Assembly: GCA_035935775.1 (NCBI GenBank)
Contig: DASYWT010000353.1
Location: forward strand, 1-15,890
From: JAICWP01 sp035935775
GTDB taxonomy: Bacteria > Acidobacteriota > Terriglobia > Terriglobales > Acidobacteriaceae
DNA length: 15,890 bases
Direction of reading: 5' to 3'
The notes below the pieces were generated by a model. That model was given only the letters and a program-made list of their open reading frames with translations. It had not been told where the DNA came from and ran no database searches. The position numbers and the translations under genes were made by a program. Below, piece by piece: positions 8,456 to 14,942 of the stretch. Within the stretch, counting starts at the first letter, position 1. Every line of letters begins with the position of its first letter.

Positions 8456-8857
8456 ATGAACGGCGATCGGGTCCGGTTTATCACCCATCAGGGACAGCGC
8501 ATTCTAATGGTGGATTGCAGCAACTGCACGGCTGCCCAGGTGGCCACCATCTGCGACTTAGTTCCCAGCTACGTTACCCCCGAACCCCGAAGTTCGGTGC
8601 TGATCCTGGTTGACTTCACCAATGCTCAGGTTGACCGTGACGCAGTGGAGCACTTGAAGAAAGCCATGGTTTACGATCGTCCCCACATCAAACGCTCTGC
8701 CTGGTTCGGCGCATCAGGGTTCCCCAAGGCCTTTTACGACAATGTAAAGGCCTTCACAGTTCGTGAGTTCCCCGTCTTTCAAACTCGTGAGCAGGCCCTG
8801 ATCTACCTGGTGGGAGGAGATCAGGAAGAGACCCAGGAGTTGGCCTCGCCCGCGTGA
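8456..8857 (+). CDS. Small STAS/SpoIIAA-like protein of unknown role
   Basis: The 133-residue cytoplasmic protein has no signal peptide or membrane segment. The alternation of beta strands and helices (RVRFITHQGQRILMVDCSN at the start, then VLILVDFTNAQVD, then a helix, then SAWFGASG, then a C-terminal helix TREQALIYLVG) resembles STAS/SpoIIAA-like anti-sigma-factor-antagonist folds. I infer a regulatory or ligand-binding role only from this resemblance. The start is well set: GGGGAGG at 8444-8450 lies five bases before the ATG, behind a reasonable promoter. No kinase, phosphatase or sigma factor is adjacent. The following gene is on the opposite strand, so it is monocistronic. It could instead belong to an unnamed acidobacterial family. 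Confidence 0.7.
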   Translation: MNGDRVRFITHQGQRILMVDCSNCTAAQVATICDLVPSYVTPEPRSSVLILVDFTNAQVDRDAVEHLKKAMVYDRPHIKRSAWFGASGFPKAFYDNVKAFTVREFPVFQTREQALIYLVGGDQEETQELASPA

Positions 8858-8874
8858 GACAGCGCAAGGCCTTC

Positions 8875-8908
8875 TGGCGGCCGCCAGGACAGCCGGCAAG
8901 ATGCCGGC
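8875..8908. repeat. Hairpin repeat between convergent genes
   Basis: The palindrome TGGCGGCCGCCA (8875-8886) is followed by GCCGGCA-AGA-TGCCGGC (8892-8908), which is the exact reverse complement of the hairpin at 4218-4234 before recX. It lies in the 63-base gap between the STAS-like and Rieske stops, where a bidirectional transcription barrier would be useful, but no U-run is present. Confidence 0.7.
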
Positions 8909-8920
8909 GCTGCCTCCATC

Positions 8921-10036
8921 TCAGCTGCGCCATTTCAAAGTGACTGGCCCAGGCATGGGGTGGCGCATCTCGCCGCCATTGCGGCGGGCGTCCATGTAGG
9001 CCTGCTTAAGCTGGAAATACCACTTGGCCGGGCGGTCGGCGTCGTCGATCAGCATGAGGTGGGGATCGTGCTTCAGCCCTTCCGCCTGCAGCTCCATGGT
9101 GTGCCGATCCTGCTCCACAAACTTGGCAAAGACAAATTTCAGCAGTTCGGGGCCGAAGGGCAACCAGCGAAAGATGTTCCAGGCGGCGACCACGTCAATG
9201 CGGCAGCGGTTGCGGGTGATGGGCGTGACCGTGGTCAGGCTGGAAAACCAGTACTTCCCTGCTCGGATAGTCTCGGAGCGCAGGTTGGGCAGCACGAAAT
9301 CAATGGTGGTGGTAATGGAGTCGGCGGCGGCGTACAGGCGCAGCAGCTTGTAAGGCGCGCTATTGGAGGAAGGCGTGTGCGCGCTCATGCGAAAGCCGTT
9401 GGGGATGGGCTCGAACGCCTTCTGCTTCTCGTGGATGCTGTGGCGGGAGCGCCACCACCAGGCCCGGTGCACGAAGGGGCCGTGCGCCGGGTCCATCAGC
9501 CCAATGATGCCGTGGTCAACATTCACCGGCATTTCCGCTGTGAGGTAGGCGAGTTTGTATTTGTCTGAAAACGCCGGCACGCGGGGCGCGGGAATAGCCG
9601 GCTCCTCTGCCTTGGCGGTGCCGGCCCCGGGCGGGCCGGGCTCAGGCACGAATACCCAGACGTAGCTGTCGTGCTCGGCGCAGGCTAGGGCGCCGGCGTA
9701 GATGCGATCCACGCGCAGCGTCTGATCGGCGGTAAGGGAAGGGATCAGCTGGCATTGGCCGGTGTGGGCGTCAAATTTCCAGCCGTGATAGCTGCATTCC
9801 AGTTGGCGGCCGTCAAAGATGCCGCAGGAGAGGGGCATGCCACGGTGGGGGCAAGCATCGCGCAGGGCGAAGGCGCGGCCCTGGGCGTCGCGGCCGATGA
9901 CCAAGGGGATTTCCAGCAGCATGGCCTTCTGCAGGCGGTTGCCGCGCACGCGCTCGCTGGGCAGGGCGCGATACCAGAAGCCGAAAAGCATTTCCGCATC
10001 CGGCGCCTGGCGCTGGGGAATCGCGAGGGAGTTCAT
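8921..10036 (-). CDS. Rieske-type (2Fe-2S) non-heme iron oxygenase
   Basis: The 371-residue protein has the two-domain layout of aromatic-ring-hydroxylating or Rieske monooxygenase alpha subunits. The Rieske cluster ligands are C62 and H64 (ACPHRGMPL) and C81 and H84 (CSYHGWKFD). The catalytic domain has NVDHGIIGLMDPAHGPFVH (172-190), in which H185, H190 and a carboxylate would bind the mononuclear iron. It would need a separate reductase, and none is encoded nearby. The substrate is unknown; demethylation or hydroxylation of an aromatic, a sterol-like compound or a pigment is possible. The ATG at 10036 is preferred because the GTG 45 bases further upstream would translate a low-complexity NYNYN run out of repeat DNA. 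Neither has a clear Shine-Dalgarno site, so the start is uncertain. It is on the opposite strand to its neighbours and stands alone. Confidence 0.85.
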   Translation of the reverse strand: MNSLAIPQRQAPDAEMLFGFWYRALPSERVRGNRLQKAMLLEIPLVIGRDAQGRAFALRDACPHRGMPLSCGIFDGRQLECSYHGWKFDAHTGQCQLIPSLTADQTLRVDRIYAGALACAEHDSYVWVFVPEPGPPGAGTAKAEEPAIPAPRVPAFSDKYKLAYLTAEMPVNVDHGIIGLMDPAHGPFVHRAWWWRSRHSIHEKQKAFEPIPNGFRMSAHTPSSNSAPYKLLRLYAAADSITTTIDFVLPNLRSETIRAGKYWFSSLTTVTPITRNRCRIDVVAAWNIFRWLPFGPELLKFVFAKFVEQDRHTMELQAEGLKHDPHLMLIDDADRPAKWYFQLKQAYMDARRNGGEMRHPMPGPVTLKWRS

Positions 10037-10080
10037 GGGAGACTGAAAAGAATTGTAATTGTAATTTATAAAACCAAGCA

Positions 10081-10243
10081 CTTAGCATTTAGCAGTTAGC
10101 ACTTAGCCCCTATATTGAATTGCCGGGAATCGGCATGAATCGCTGGCTAAATGCCAACTGCTAATTGCTAAATGCTATTGGCTGAATGCTGAATGCTTAA
10201 CGGCTAAGGACCAAAGGCAAATGGCTGAATGCCAATTGCTAAT
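10081..10243. repeat. Paired heptamer arrays (NTTAGCA / TGCTAAN)
   Basis: Four in-register heptamers of type NTTAGCA fill 10081-10108. After a loop of about 35-50 bases that includes a TGCCG/CGGCA hairpin (10121-10135), seven heptamers in a constant 7-base register run from 10159 to 10207 in the reverse-complement form (TGCTAAT, TGCTAAA, TGCTATT, GGCTGAA, TGCTGAA, TGCTTAA, CGGCTAA). Related units continue to about 10243. The two arrays can fold on each other. They lie just upstream of the Rieske gene start and of the transglycosylase promoter. Confidence 0.75.
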
Positions 10244-10333
10244 GGCAACCCGCATAATGCCAAACCAGTTAACCCTCTGCACCACAGTCACTTAGCTCTA
10301 TTACTTTTGGTGGTTCTAAGGTCCTTCGGCAGA

Positions 10334-10362
10334 TTGTTCGGCCACCTTGGCCGCCCTATAAT
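10334..10362 (+). promoter_or_regulatory. Promoter of the transglycosylase-amidase block
   Basis: A perfect TATAAT (10357-10362) lies 17 bases after TTGTTC (10334-10339). Transcription would start near 10369 and give a leader of about 70 bases with the nested stem at 10395-10438. Confidence 0.6.
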
Positions 10363-10394
10363 CGAAGTACTCTGGTGAATCTCCGTCAGGCTGA

Positions 10395-10438
10395 GGGTAG
10401 GTAAGCGAAGGAGTTTGTTTCCTCGCGGAAGTCTACCC
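10395..10438 (+). promoter_or_regulatory. Nested stem-loop in the transglycosylase leader
   Basis: An outer stem GGGTAG/CTACCC (10395-10400 and 10433-10438) encloses an inner stem GCGAAGGA/TCCTCGC (10405-10412 and 10420-10426, one bulged A). The outer stem ends one base before the ATG at 10440, and the inner stem buries the purine tract AAGGAG. It could modulate translation; no known riboswitch class is confidently recognised. Confidence 0.5.
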
Positions 10439-10439
10439 G

Positions 10440-11297
10440 ATGATGCGCATACGCCTGCATTTCGTCCTGATGGCTGTTCCCGCAATCGCGATCTCCTTTC
10501 TTTTCACCACGCCATCACTGCAGGCCGGCACTAACTCGGACTCCCCCGCAGGAGCCGGAGAAATCGTCGGGGTACAAAAGAACGGGCACGTGGTTTACGT
10601 CAACGACGCTGCGCCGGCGGTAAGAAGTAAGGCGCCGCGCCCGCCAGCCATGCCAACCACAGGGGCTCGGCTCATGTACTGGAGCACTACCGAGCGCCGC
10701 TGGAAGCCGGTTCCATCCGCTAACCACTACTCTATGCGGGCGGCGCGCTCCGCGGCTGCAGAAGTGCGCAGCATGCTGAACGTAGCTCCAGCGCCAAAGG
10801 CCTCGGCGGGAGACATTGCCGCCCCGGCGGATATTGACGCTGCCATCGAGCAGGCTGCCGCGCGCCATAACGTGGATCCCAACCTGGTGCGGGCGGTCAT
10901 CAAGGTGGAGTCCAACTTCAACCCGCACGCAGTATCGCGCACCGGCGCCATGGGACTGATGCAGCTGATGCCGGTAACCGCGCGGCAGCTCAACGTCACC
11001 AACCCGTTTGATCCGGAGCAGAACGTGGATGCCGGAGTACGCCACCTGCGGCACCTGCTGGACAACTTTGGCGGCGATGTGCGGCTCACTCTGGCGGCTT
11101 ACAACGCCGGGGTAGGGGCGGTGGTGCGCAATTCCGGCGTGCCGCCGTATTCGGAAACGCGCAACTACGTGAAAAAGATCACCAACTTGTACTGGAGCGG
11201 CAAGTCAGGGCCAGGAATGTTCCTCATGCCCAACCGTGACCCGGTGCGCGTATATCGCGACGCGCAGGGCGTGATCACCATGACAAACACCGATTGA
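10440..11297 (+). CDS. Secreted lytic transglycosylase (SLT, GH23-like)
   Basis: The protein is 285 residues. An N-terminal signal peptide (about 1-29, ending near SLQA/GT) exports it, so it acts on peptidoglycan in the periplasm. The SLT domain starts near residue 130: catalytic E157 lies in VIKVESNFNPHAVS, followed by GLMQLMP (172-178), AAYNAG (219-224) and ETRNYVKKI (239-247), all in the usual order. It would cleave the MurNAc-GlcNAc bond and leave 1,6-anhydroMurNAc. Two short similar stretches, GHVVYVND (49-56) and VRVYRDAQGVITMTN (269-283), flank the enzyme and resemble DUF4124-like beta motifs. Two consecutive ATGs are present and the first is used here. A GGAAG sequence about ten bases upstream may serve as a weak ribosome site. 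The amidase gene follows after 40 bases, so the two are probably co-transcribed. Confidence 0.92.
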   Translation: MMRIRLHFVLMAVPAIAISFLFTTPSLQAGTNSDSPAGAGEIVGVQKNGHVVYVNDAAPAVRSKAPRPPAMPTTGARLMYWSTTERRWKPVPSANHYSMRAARSAAAEVRSMLNVAPAPKASAGDIAAPADIDAAIEQAAARHNVDPNLVRAVIKVESNFNPHAVSRTGAMGLMQLMPVTARQLNVTNPFDPEQNVDAGVRHLRHLLDNFGGDVRLTLAAYNAGVGAVVRNSGVPPYSETRNYVKKITNLYWSGKSGPGMFLMPNRDPVRVYRDAQGVITMTNTD

Positions 11298-11337
11298 AGA
11301 GCGGTTCGGTGCAGCGGTAGCGGGAACAGGCAAAAAA

Positions 11338-13359
11338 TTGGAACCGATAATCCCAGGTCAGGCGCGGTTGTGCGCCGCCGTGTTGTTGATTTCAACTCTC
11401 GCCGCCCCAGCGGCCGCCGGAGCGCGCAAGACGCAAGCGGCACGAGGGCAATTCGCGCGGGCGGAAAAATTGCGGGAAAGCCTGAGCGGGCATCCCGCGG
11501 GGGATCGTAACCGCCGTGATTATCAGCGCGCAATTGACGCCTACCGCCGCGTCTATTACCTGGACCCCGCTTCCGCCAAAGCCCCGGTCAGCGTGGCGGC
11601 GGTCGCCGAACTGCTGGCCGACATGGGGCGCGAGTTCGAAGATGCCAACGCGCTTCAGGGCGCCATAGGGCAGTACAAGTTCCTGCTGCGCGAATATCCG
11701 GGCTATCGTGGTCGCGGAGATGCGCTCTTCGCGATTGCTCATATCTACCACGACGATCTGCATGAGCCCGCGCAGGCCAAACCCGTTTTCCAGCAGTTCC
11801 TGAAAGAATATCCTCGCAGCGAGCGAGCGGACGAGGCGCGGCAGGCCCTGGCCAAAAGCAAACCTGCTCCCAAGCCGAAACCAGCCCAGGTAGCGAACAA
11901 ACCGGCTTCCGAGCCGAACAGCGATGCAGATCTTTCGCGGCTTACCGGCATCCGCTACTGGTCTACGCCGGACTACTCCCGGGTTGCGCTGGACCTGGAT
12001 AGCGACATCACCTTTCATTCCGAGCGCCTGCGGCATCCCGACCGCGTCATCTTCGATCTTCATTGGACACGGCTGGCGCCGTCGCTGGCGGGCAAGAGCC
12101 TTACTCCGAAAGCGGGACTGCTGAAAAAGGTCCGCGTCTCCGAATACCAGCCCGGGGATGCGAGGCTGGTGTTGGAAGTGCAAGATCTGGGGACCTATTC
12201 GGCGTTCCTGCTTCCCAATCCCGATCGTCTGATCATTGACATTCACGGGCGCCAGGCAAGCTCGGAAAACCTGAAGACGTCCCCCACACGGCGGGCGAAA
12301 GAAAACGGCGCAGCCGGCGAAGACACCGGGATTATTTCCGAATCTGCTTCCACGCGCGAAGCCGATTCCCTGCCCGGGAAAAGTCCATCCTCTGGACCGC
12401 GTCAGGAAAGTTCAAATGCGGGCACAGGATTGAAGCCGCCAATGGGCCCGAAGATCATCAGCGACTATGAGGATGGTGATGACAGTACTTCGAGCGCGGC
12501 TTCAGGCGGACGTTCACCAGTGTTACCGCGTTCTGTGAAGCGGCCATCGCGGGTGGTGATCCGCGAGCGTGGCGAGGAGGCGGAAGCGCGGGAAGCGCGG
12601 CCCACCGCCAGCGGGGACCGGTCGCTGATCCGGGCACTGGGCCTGAAGATAGGCAAGATTGTGATAGACCCGGGGCACGGCGGACACGACACCGGCACAA
12701 TTGGTCCGCATGGCCTGGAGGAAAAAGATCTGGTGCTCGACGTGGCCTTGCGCCTGGGGAGATTGCTGGAGCAACGATTAGGTGCGGACGTGGTGTACAC
12801 AAGGCACGATGACACCTTCGTGCCCCTGGAGACGCGCACCGCCCTTGCCAACCAGGCGCAGGCTGATTTATTTGTCTCCGTACACGCCAATTCCAGCCGC
12901 AATCCCGAATCGCGCGGGGTGGAGACGTATTATCTGAATTTCACCACTTCCAGCGATGCCCTGGAGGTGGCGGCGCGCGAGAACGCCGTTTCCGACCAGT
13001 CCATTCACCAACTGCAGCAACTGGTGAAGACCATCGCCTTGCAGGAGAAGGTGGAGGAATCGCGGGAATTCGCCGCCGACGTCCAGCAAGCCCTGTATAC
13101 AGGATTAGCCACGCACAGCCCGGGCATCCATAACCGGGGAGTTAAAAAAGCGCCCTTTGTAGTGCTGATAGGCGCCAAAATGCCATCCATCCTGGCGGAG
13201 ATCTCCTTTGTCAGCAACCCGCAAGACGAGCGCAAACTGCGCAGCCCCGCCTACCGGCAACGTATTGCGCAAGCGCTCTACCGCGGCATCGCCCGCTACG
13301 CCGGCGGGCTAAGCGGAGTAAAGGTAGCCAGCAGCGCGGCCCAGGGCGACGGCCAATAA
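11338..13359 (+). CDS. Secreted N-acetylmuramoyl-L-alanine amidase with TPR-like and AMIN domains
   Basis: The 673-residue protein should cut the bond between MurNAc and the stem peptide during cell separation or remodelling. A hydrophobic export signal covers about 11-28 (AAVLLISTLAAPAAAG). A TPR/YfiO-like helical region (about 45-170) includes ALFAIAHIYHDDLHEP. An AMIN domain, which typically targets amidases to septa or pili, spans about 195-305. A Ser/Pro/acidic linker follows, then Amidase_3 from about 438: zinc ligands H447 (DPGHGG), E462 (EEKDL) and H516 (SVHAN), and catalytic E621 (AEISFVSN). The start is a TTG with no strong ribosome site; it is the only one upstream that keeps a full signal peptide, so the exact N-terminus is uncertain. 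It lies 40 bases after the transglycosylase gene and is likely in the same transcript. Confidence 0.93.
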   Translation: MEPIIPGQARLCAAVLLISTLAAPAAAGARKTQAARGQFARAEKLRESLSGHPAGDRNRRDYQRAIDAYRRVYYLDPASAKAPVSVAAVAELLADMGREFEDANALQGAIGQYKFLLREYPGYRGRGDALFAIAHIYHDDLHEPAQAKPVFQQFLKEYPRSERADEARQALAKSKPAPKPKPAQVANKPASEPNSDADLSRLTGIRYWSTPDYSRVALDLDSDITFHSERLRHPDRVIFDLHWTRLAPSLAGKSLTPKAGLLKKVRVSEYQPGDARLVLEVQDLGTYSAFLLPNPDRLIIDIHGRQASSENLKTSPTRRAKENGAAGEDTGIISESASTREADSLPGKSPSSGPRQESSNAGTGLKPPMGPKIISDYEDGDDSTSSAASGGRSPVLPRSVKRPSRVVIRERGEEAEAREARPTASGDRSLIRALGLKIGKIVIDPGHGGHDTGTIGPHGLEEKDLVLDVALRLGRLLEQRLGADVVYTRHDDTFVPLETRTALANQAQADLFVSVHANSSRNPESRGVETYYLNFTTSSDALEVAARENAVSDQSIHQLQQLVKTIALQEKVEESREFAADVQQALYTGLATHSPGIHNRGVKKAPFVVLIGAKMPSILAEISFVSNPQDERKLRSPAYRQRIAQALYRGIARYAGGLSGVKVASSAAQGDGQ

Positions 13360-13434
13360 GCCGGTAAGTAGAAACTTGGGCCTTCCCGGCGTAGTCTAAT
13401 AAGAGTAGACAGGTTCCGCCCTTTGTTCCGCCGC

Positions 13435-14529
13435 ATGAAGAAAATAGCCATTCTTGTAAGTTTCTGCCTGGCGAGCCTGGCGGCAGCGTTGGCTGCGCCG
13501 GGGGCAGGCAGCACAACATTCTTGCCCAGCGAATTTGCCGGTTGGCGCTTGTCAGCCGGCCCCATGGTCAGCCAGGATGCCGCCAAGGCCGATCCCGCAT
13601 TTGCAGCGCTGCTCCAGGAGTATGGCTTCCGCGAGATGGAGCAGGCCACGTACGTGCGTTCTGATCGGACGATGAAAGTGAAGGCGGCGCGCTTTGCCGA
13701 CGCCAGCGGCGCTTTTGGCGCCTTCAGCTTTTACAAGCAGCCGGACATGGCGACGGAAGACATTGGCGACCAGGGCGCCTCGGCCAACGGCAGGGTGCTG
13801 TTTTTGCGCGGCAACATCGTGGTGGATGCCGTGCTCGACCGGGTCACCGTGATGTCGGCCGCGGAATTGCGCGATTTAGCTGCCTCTCTGCCCTTGCCTG
13901 CGGCAAACGCCCGTGACCTGCCCCCGGTTCTGAGCTACCTTCCGAAACAGGCGCAGCGCTCCAATTCAGTTCGCTATTTCATGGGGGCGGTGGGATTGGG
14001 AGACGTTTCAACTCCCATTTCTCCGGAAGTGGTGAACTTCACCAAGGGCGCGGAAGTGGCCATGGCCCAGTACTCAACTTCCGAAGGATCGCAAGGCGAC
14101 GCCACCCTGATGGTGATTTCCTACCCTACACCGCAGATTGCGGCAGAGCGCGCGAAGGCGATTGATGCTGCCCTGCATACGACATCACAAGCGGAAAACC
14201 CAACCAGCCGCGTGAAACGCAGCGGACCCCTTGTCGCCCTGGTTTCCGGCCAGGTTTCCAACAGCGATGCGAAGTCGCTTTTGGACCAGGTGAACTACGA
14301 TGCCGACGTTACGTGGAACCAGAACACGTTTTTCAGCAAGCGCGACAACATCGGCAACCTGTTAGTGGGTGTGATTCTGCTGGTCGCTATCCTCATGGGG
14401 TTCGCGCTGGTAGCAGGCTTATTGTTTGGCGGATTCCGCTTGCTGATGAAGCGCCTCTTCCCCGACCGCATTTTCGACCGTTCCAAGGATGTGGAAATCA
14501 TCAGCCTGAAGCTGGGCGACTGGCACTGA
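13435..14529 (+). CDS. DUF6599-type secreted/membrane protein
   Basis: The 364-residue protein has a signal peptide (MKKIAILVSF onwards, probable cleavage after AALA at about residue 20). A large periplasmic part contains segments I associate with DUF6599, an acidobacterial family of unknown function (FLPSEFAGWRLS near 29-40, QEYGFREMEQATYVR near 61-75, AFGAFSFYKQP near 93-103). A single membrane helix at about 308-336 is followed by a basic cytoplasmic tail, giving a bitopic membrane protein. No catalytic motif is visible. The ATG at 13435 is preferred over an in-frame TTG 12 bases earlier because it starts the signal peptide cleanly. It begins 75 bases after the amidase stop, with only a weak TAATAA box between, so read-through from the cell-wall genes is plausible. 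Confidence 0.75.
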   Translation: MKKIAILVSFCLASLAAALAAPGAGSTTFLPSEFAGWRLSAGPMVSQDAAKADPAFAALLQEYGFREMEQATYVRSDRTMKVKAARFADASGAFGAFSFYKQPDMATEDIGDQGASANGRVLFLRGNIVVDAVLDRVTVMSAAELRDLAASLPLPAANARDLPPVLSYLPKQAQRSNSVRYFMGAVGLGDVSTPISPEVVNFTKGAEVAMAQYSTSEGSQGDATLMVISYPTPQIAAERAKAIDAALHTTSQAENPTSRVKRSGPLVALVSGQVSNSDAKSLLDQVNYDADVTWNQNTFFSKRDNIGNLLVGVILLVAILMGFALVAGLLFGGFRLLMKRLFPDRIFDRSKDVEIISLKLGDWH

Positions 14530-14533
14530 TCTA

Positions 14534-14562
14534 CGTAAACCCAAGCAGCCGTGAGGTTTACG
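14534..14562. repeat. Inverted repeat after the DUF6599 gene
   Basis: CGTAAACC (14534-14541) pairs perfectly with GGTTTACG (14555-14562) five bases after the stop codon. A competing stem, GCCGT/ACGGC, overlaps its right arm. There is no U-run immediately after it, so it is not a classical terminator. Confidence 0.5.
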
Positions 14563-14675
14563 GCTCCCGCCCCGGGCGCAAATCCTCCCAGTGCCCGCTT
14601 TTTATGCTTCTGGTGCCAGCGATCGCTTTATTTGTAAGTTATTGAAAAATAAGGCAGTTATTCTAGAAAAAAATC

Positions 14676-14705
14676 TTGACACCCTGCTTTGGCGGCTCAT
14701 AAGAT
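14676..14705 (+). promoter_or_regulatory. Strong sigma-70-type promoter in a gene-free spacer
   Basis: A perfect TTGACA (14676-14681) is followed after 18 bases by TAAGAT (14700-14705). Together with the AT-rich upstream stretch 14641-14674, this is the best consensus promoter in the window, yet no coding region follows on this strand. Confidence 0.75.
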
Positions 14706-14711
14706 TTCGCC

Positions 14712-14800
14712 AGAAAGTTTTGACGGTTTGAACTCCGTTAGAACTATTCTCCCTTGAACAAAAGGCTGCCTGCGCTGCCAGGCGGCCTTTTGGATTTTTA
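14712..14800 (+). ncRNA. Candidate small RNA
   Basis: A short unit of about 85-90 bases lies between the promoter at 14676-14705 and a strong terminator stem at 14761-14790. It includes a small ACGG/CCGT hairpin (14723-14738) and an unpaired CUUGAACAAA stretch before the terminator. No open reading frame with a ribosome site is seen. The identity is unknown, and the start is predicted from the -10 box only. Confidence 0.5.
14761..14800. terminator. Strong bidirectional rho-independent terminator
   Basis: AAAGGCTGCCTG (14761-14772) pairs with CAGGCGGCCTTT (14779-14790) over 12 bases with one T-G wobble and a six-base loop. It is followed by TGGATTTTT on the plus strand and preceded by ACAA on the other. 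It would end the candidate small RNA, and could also stop transcripts from the minus-strand propeller gene about 150 bases away. Confidence 0.85.
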
Positions 14801-14873
14801 GGCGAACAAGCTGCGGTGGAACCACGTCTGCGCTGCAAATGCTCGGCGTTATGACAATGCGCGCGGGACACTT

Positions 14874-14891
14874 TGACGCGAAAGCGCGTCA
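14874..14891. repeat. Perfect small hairpin
   Basis: TGACGCG and CGCGTCA are separated by AAAG, and TGACGC recurs at 14895-14900. It lies downstream of the minus-strand propeller gene, with no U-run. The rest of 14801-14942 shows nothing recognisable. Confidence 0.45.
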
Positions 14892-14942
14892 GCATGACGC
14901 CCTGCTACGATGCGCGAGGAAAATCAGTGCGGGTGAAAGGAT

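Noticed and set aside
10081..10243. Heptamer arrays considered as a CRISPR
   Set aside because: Units are only 7 bases with no spacers, occur in both orientations, and no cas genes are nearby.
13338..13382. GGCCCA/TGGGCC inverted repeat spanning the amidase stop codon, considered as a terminator
   Set aside because: The loop is over 30 bases and no U-run follows.
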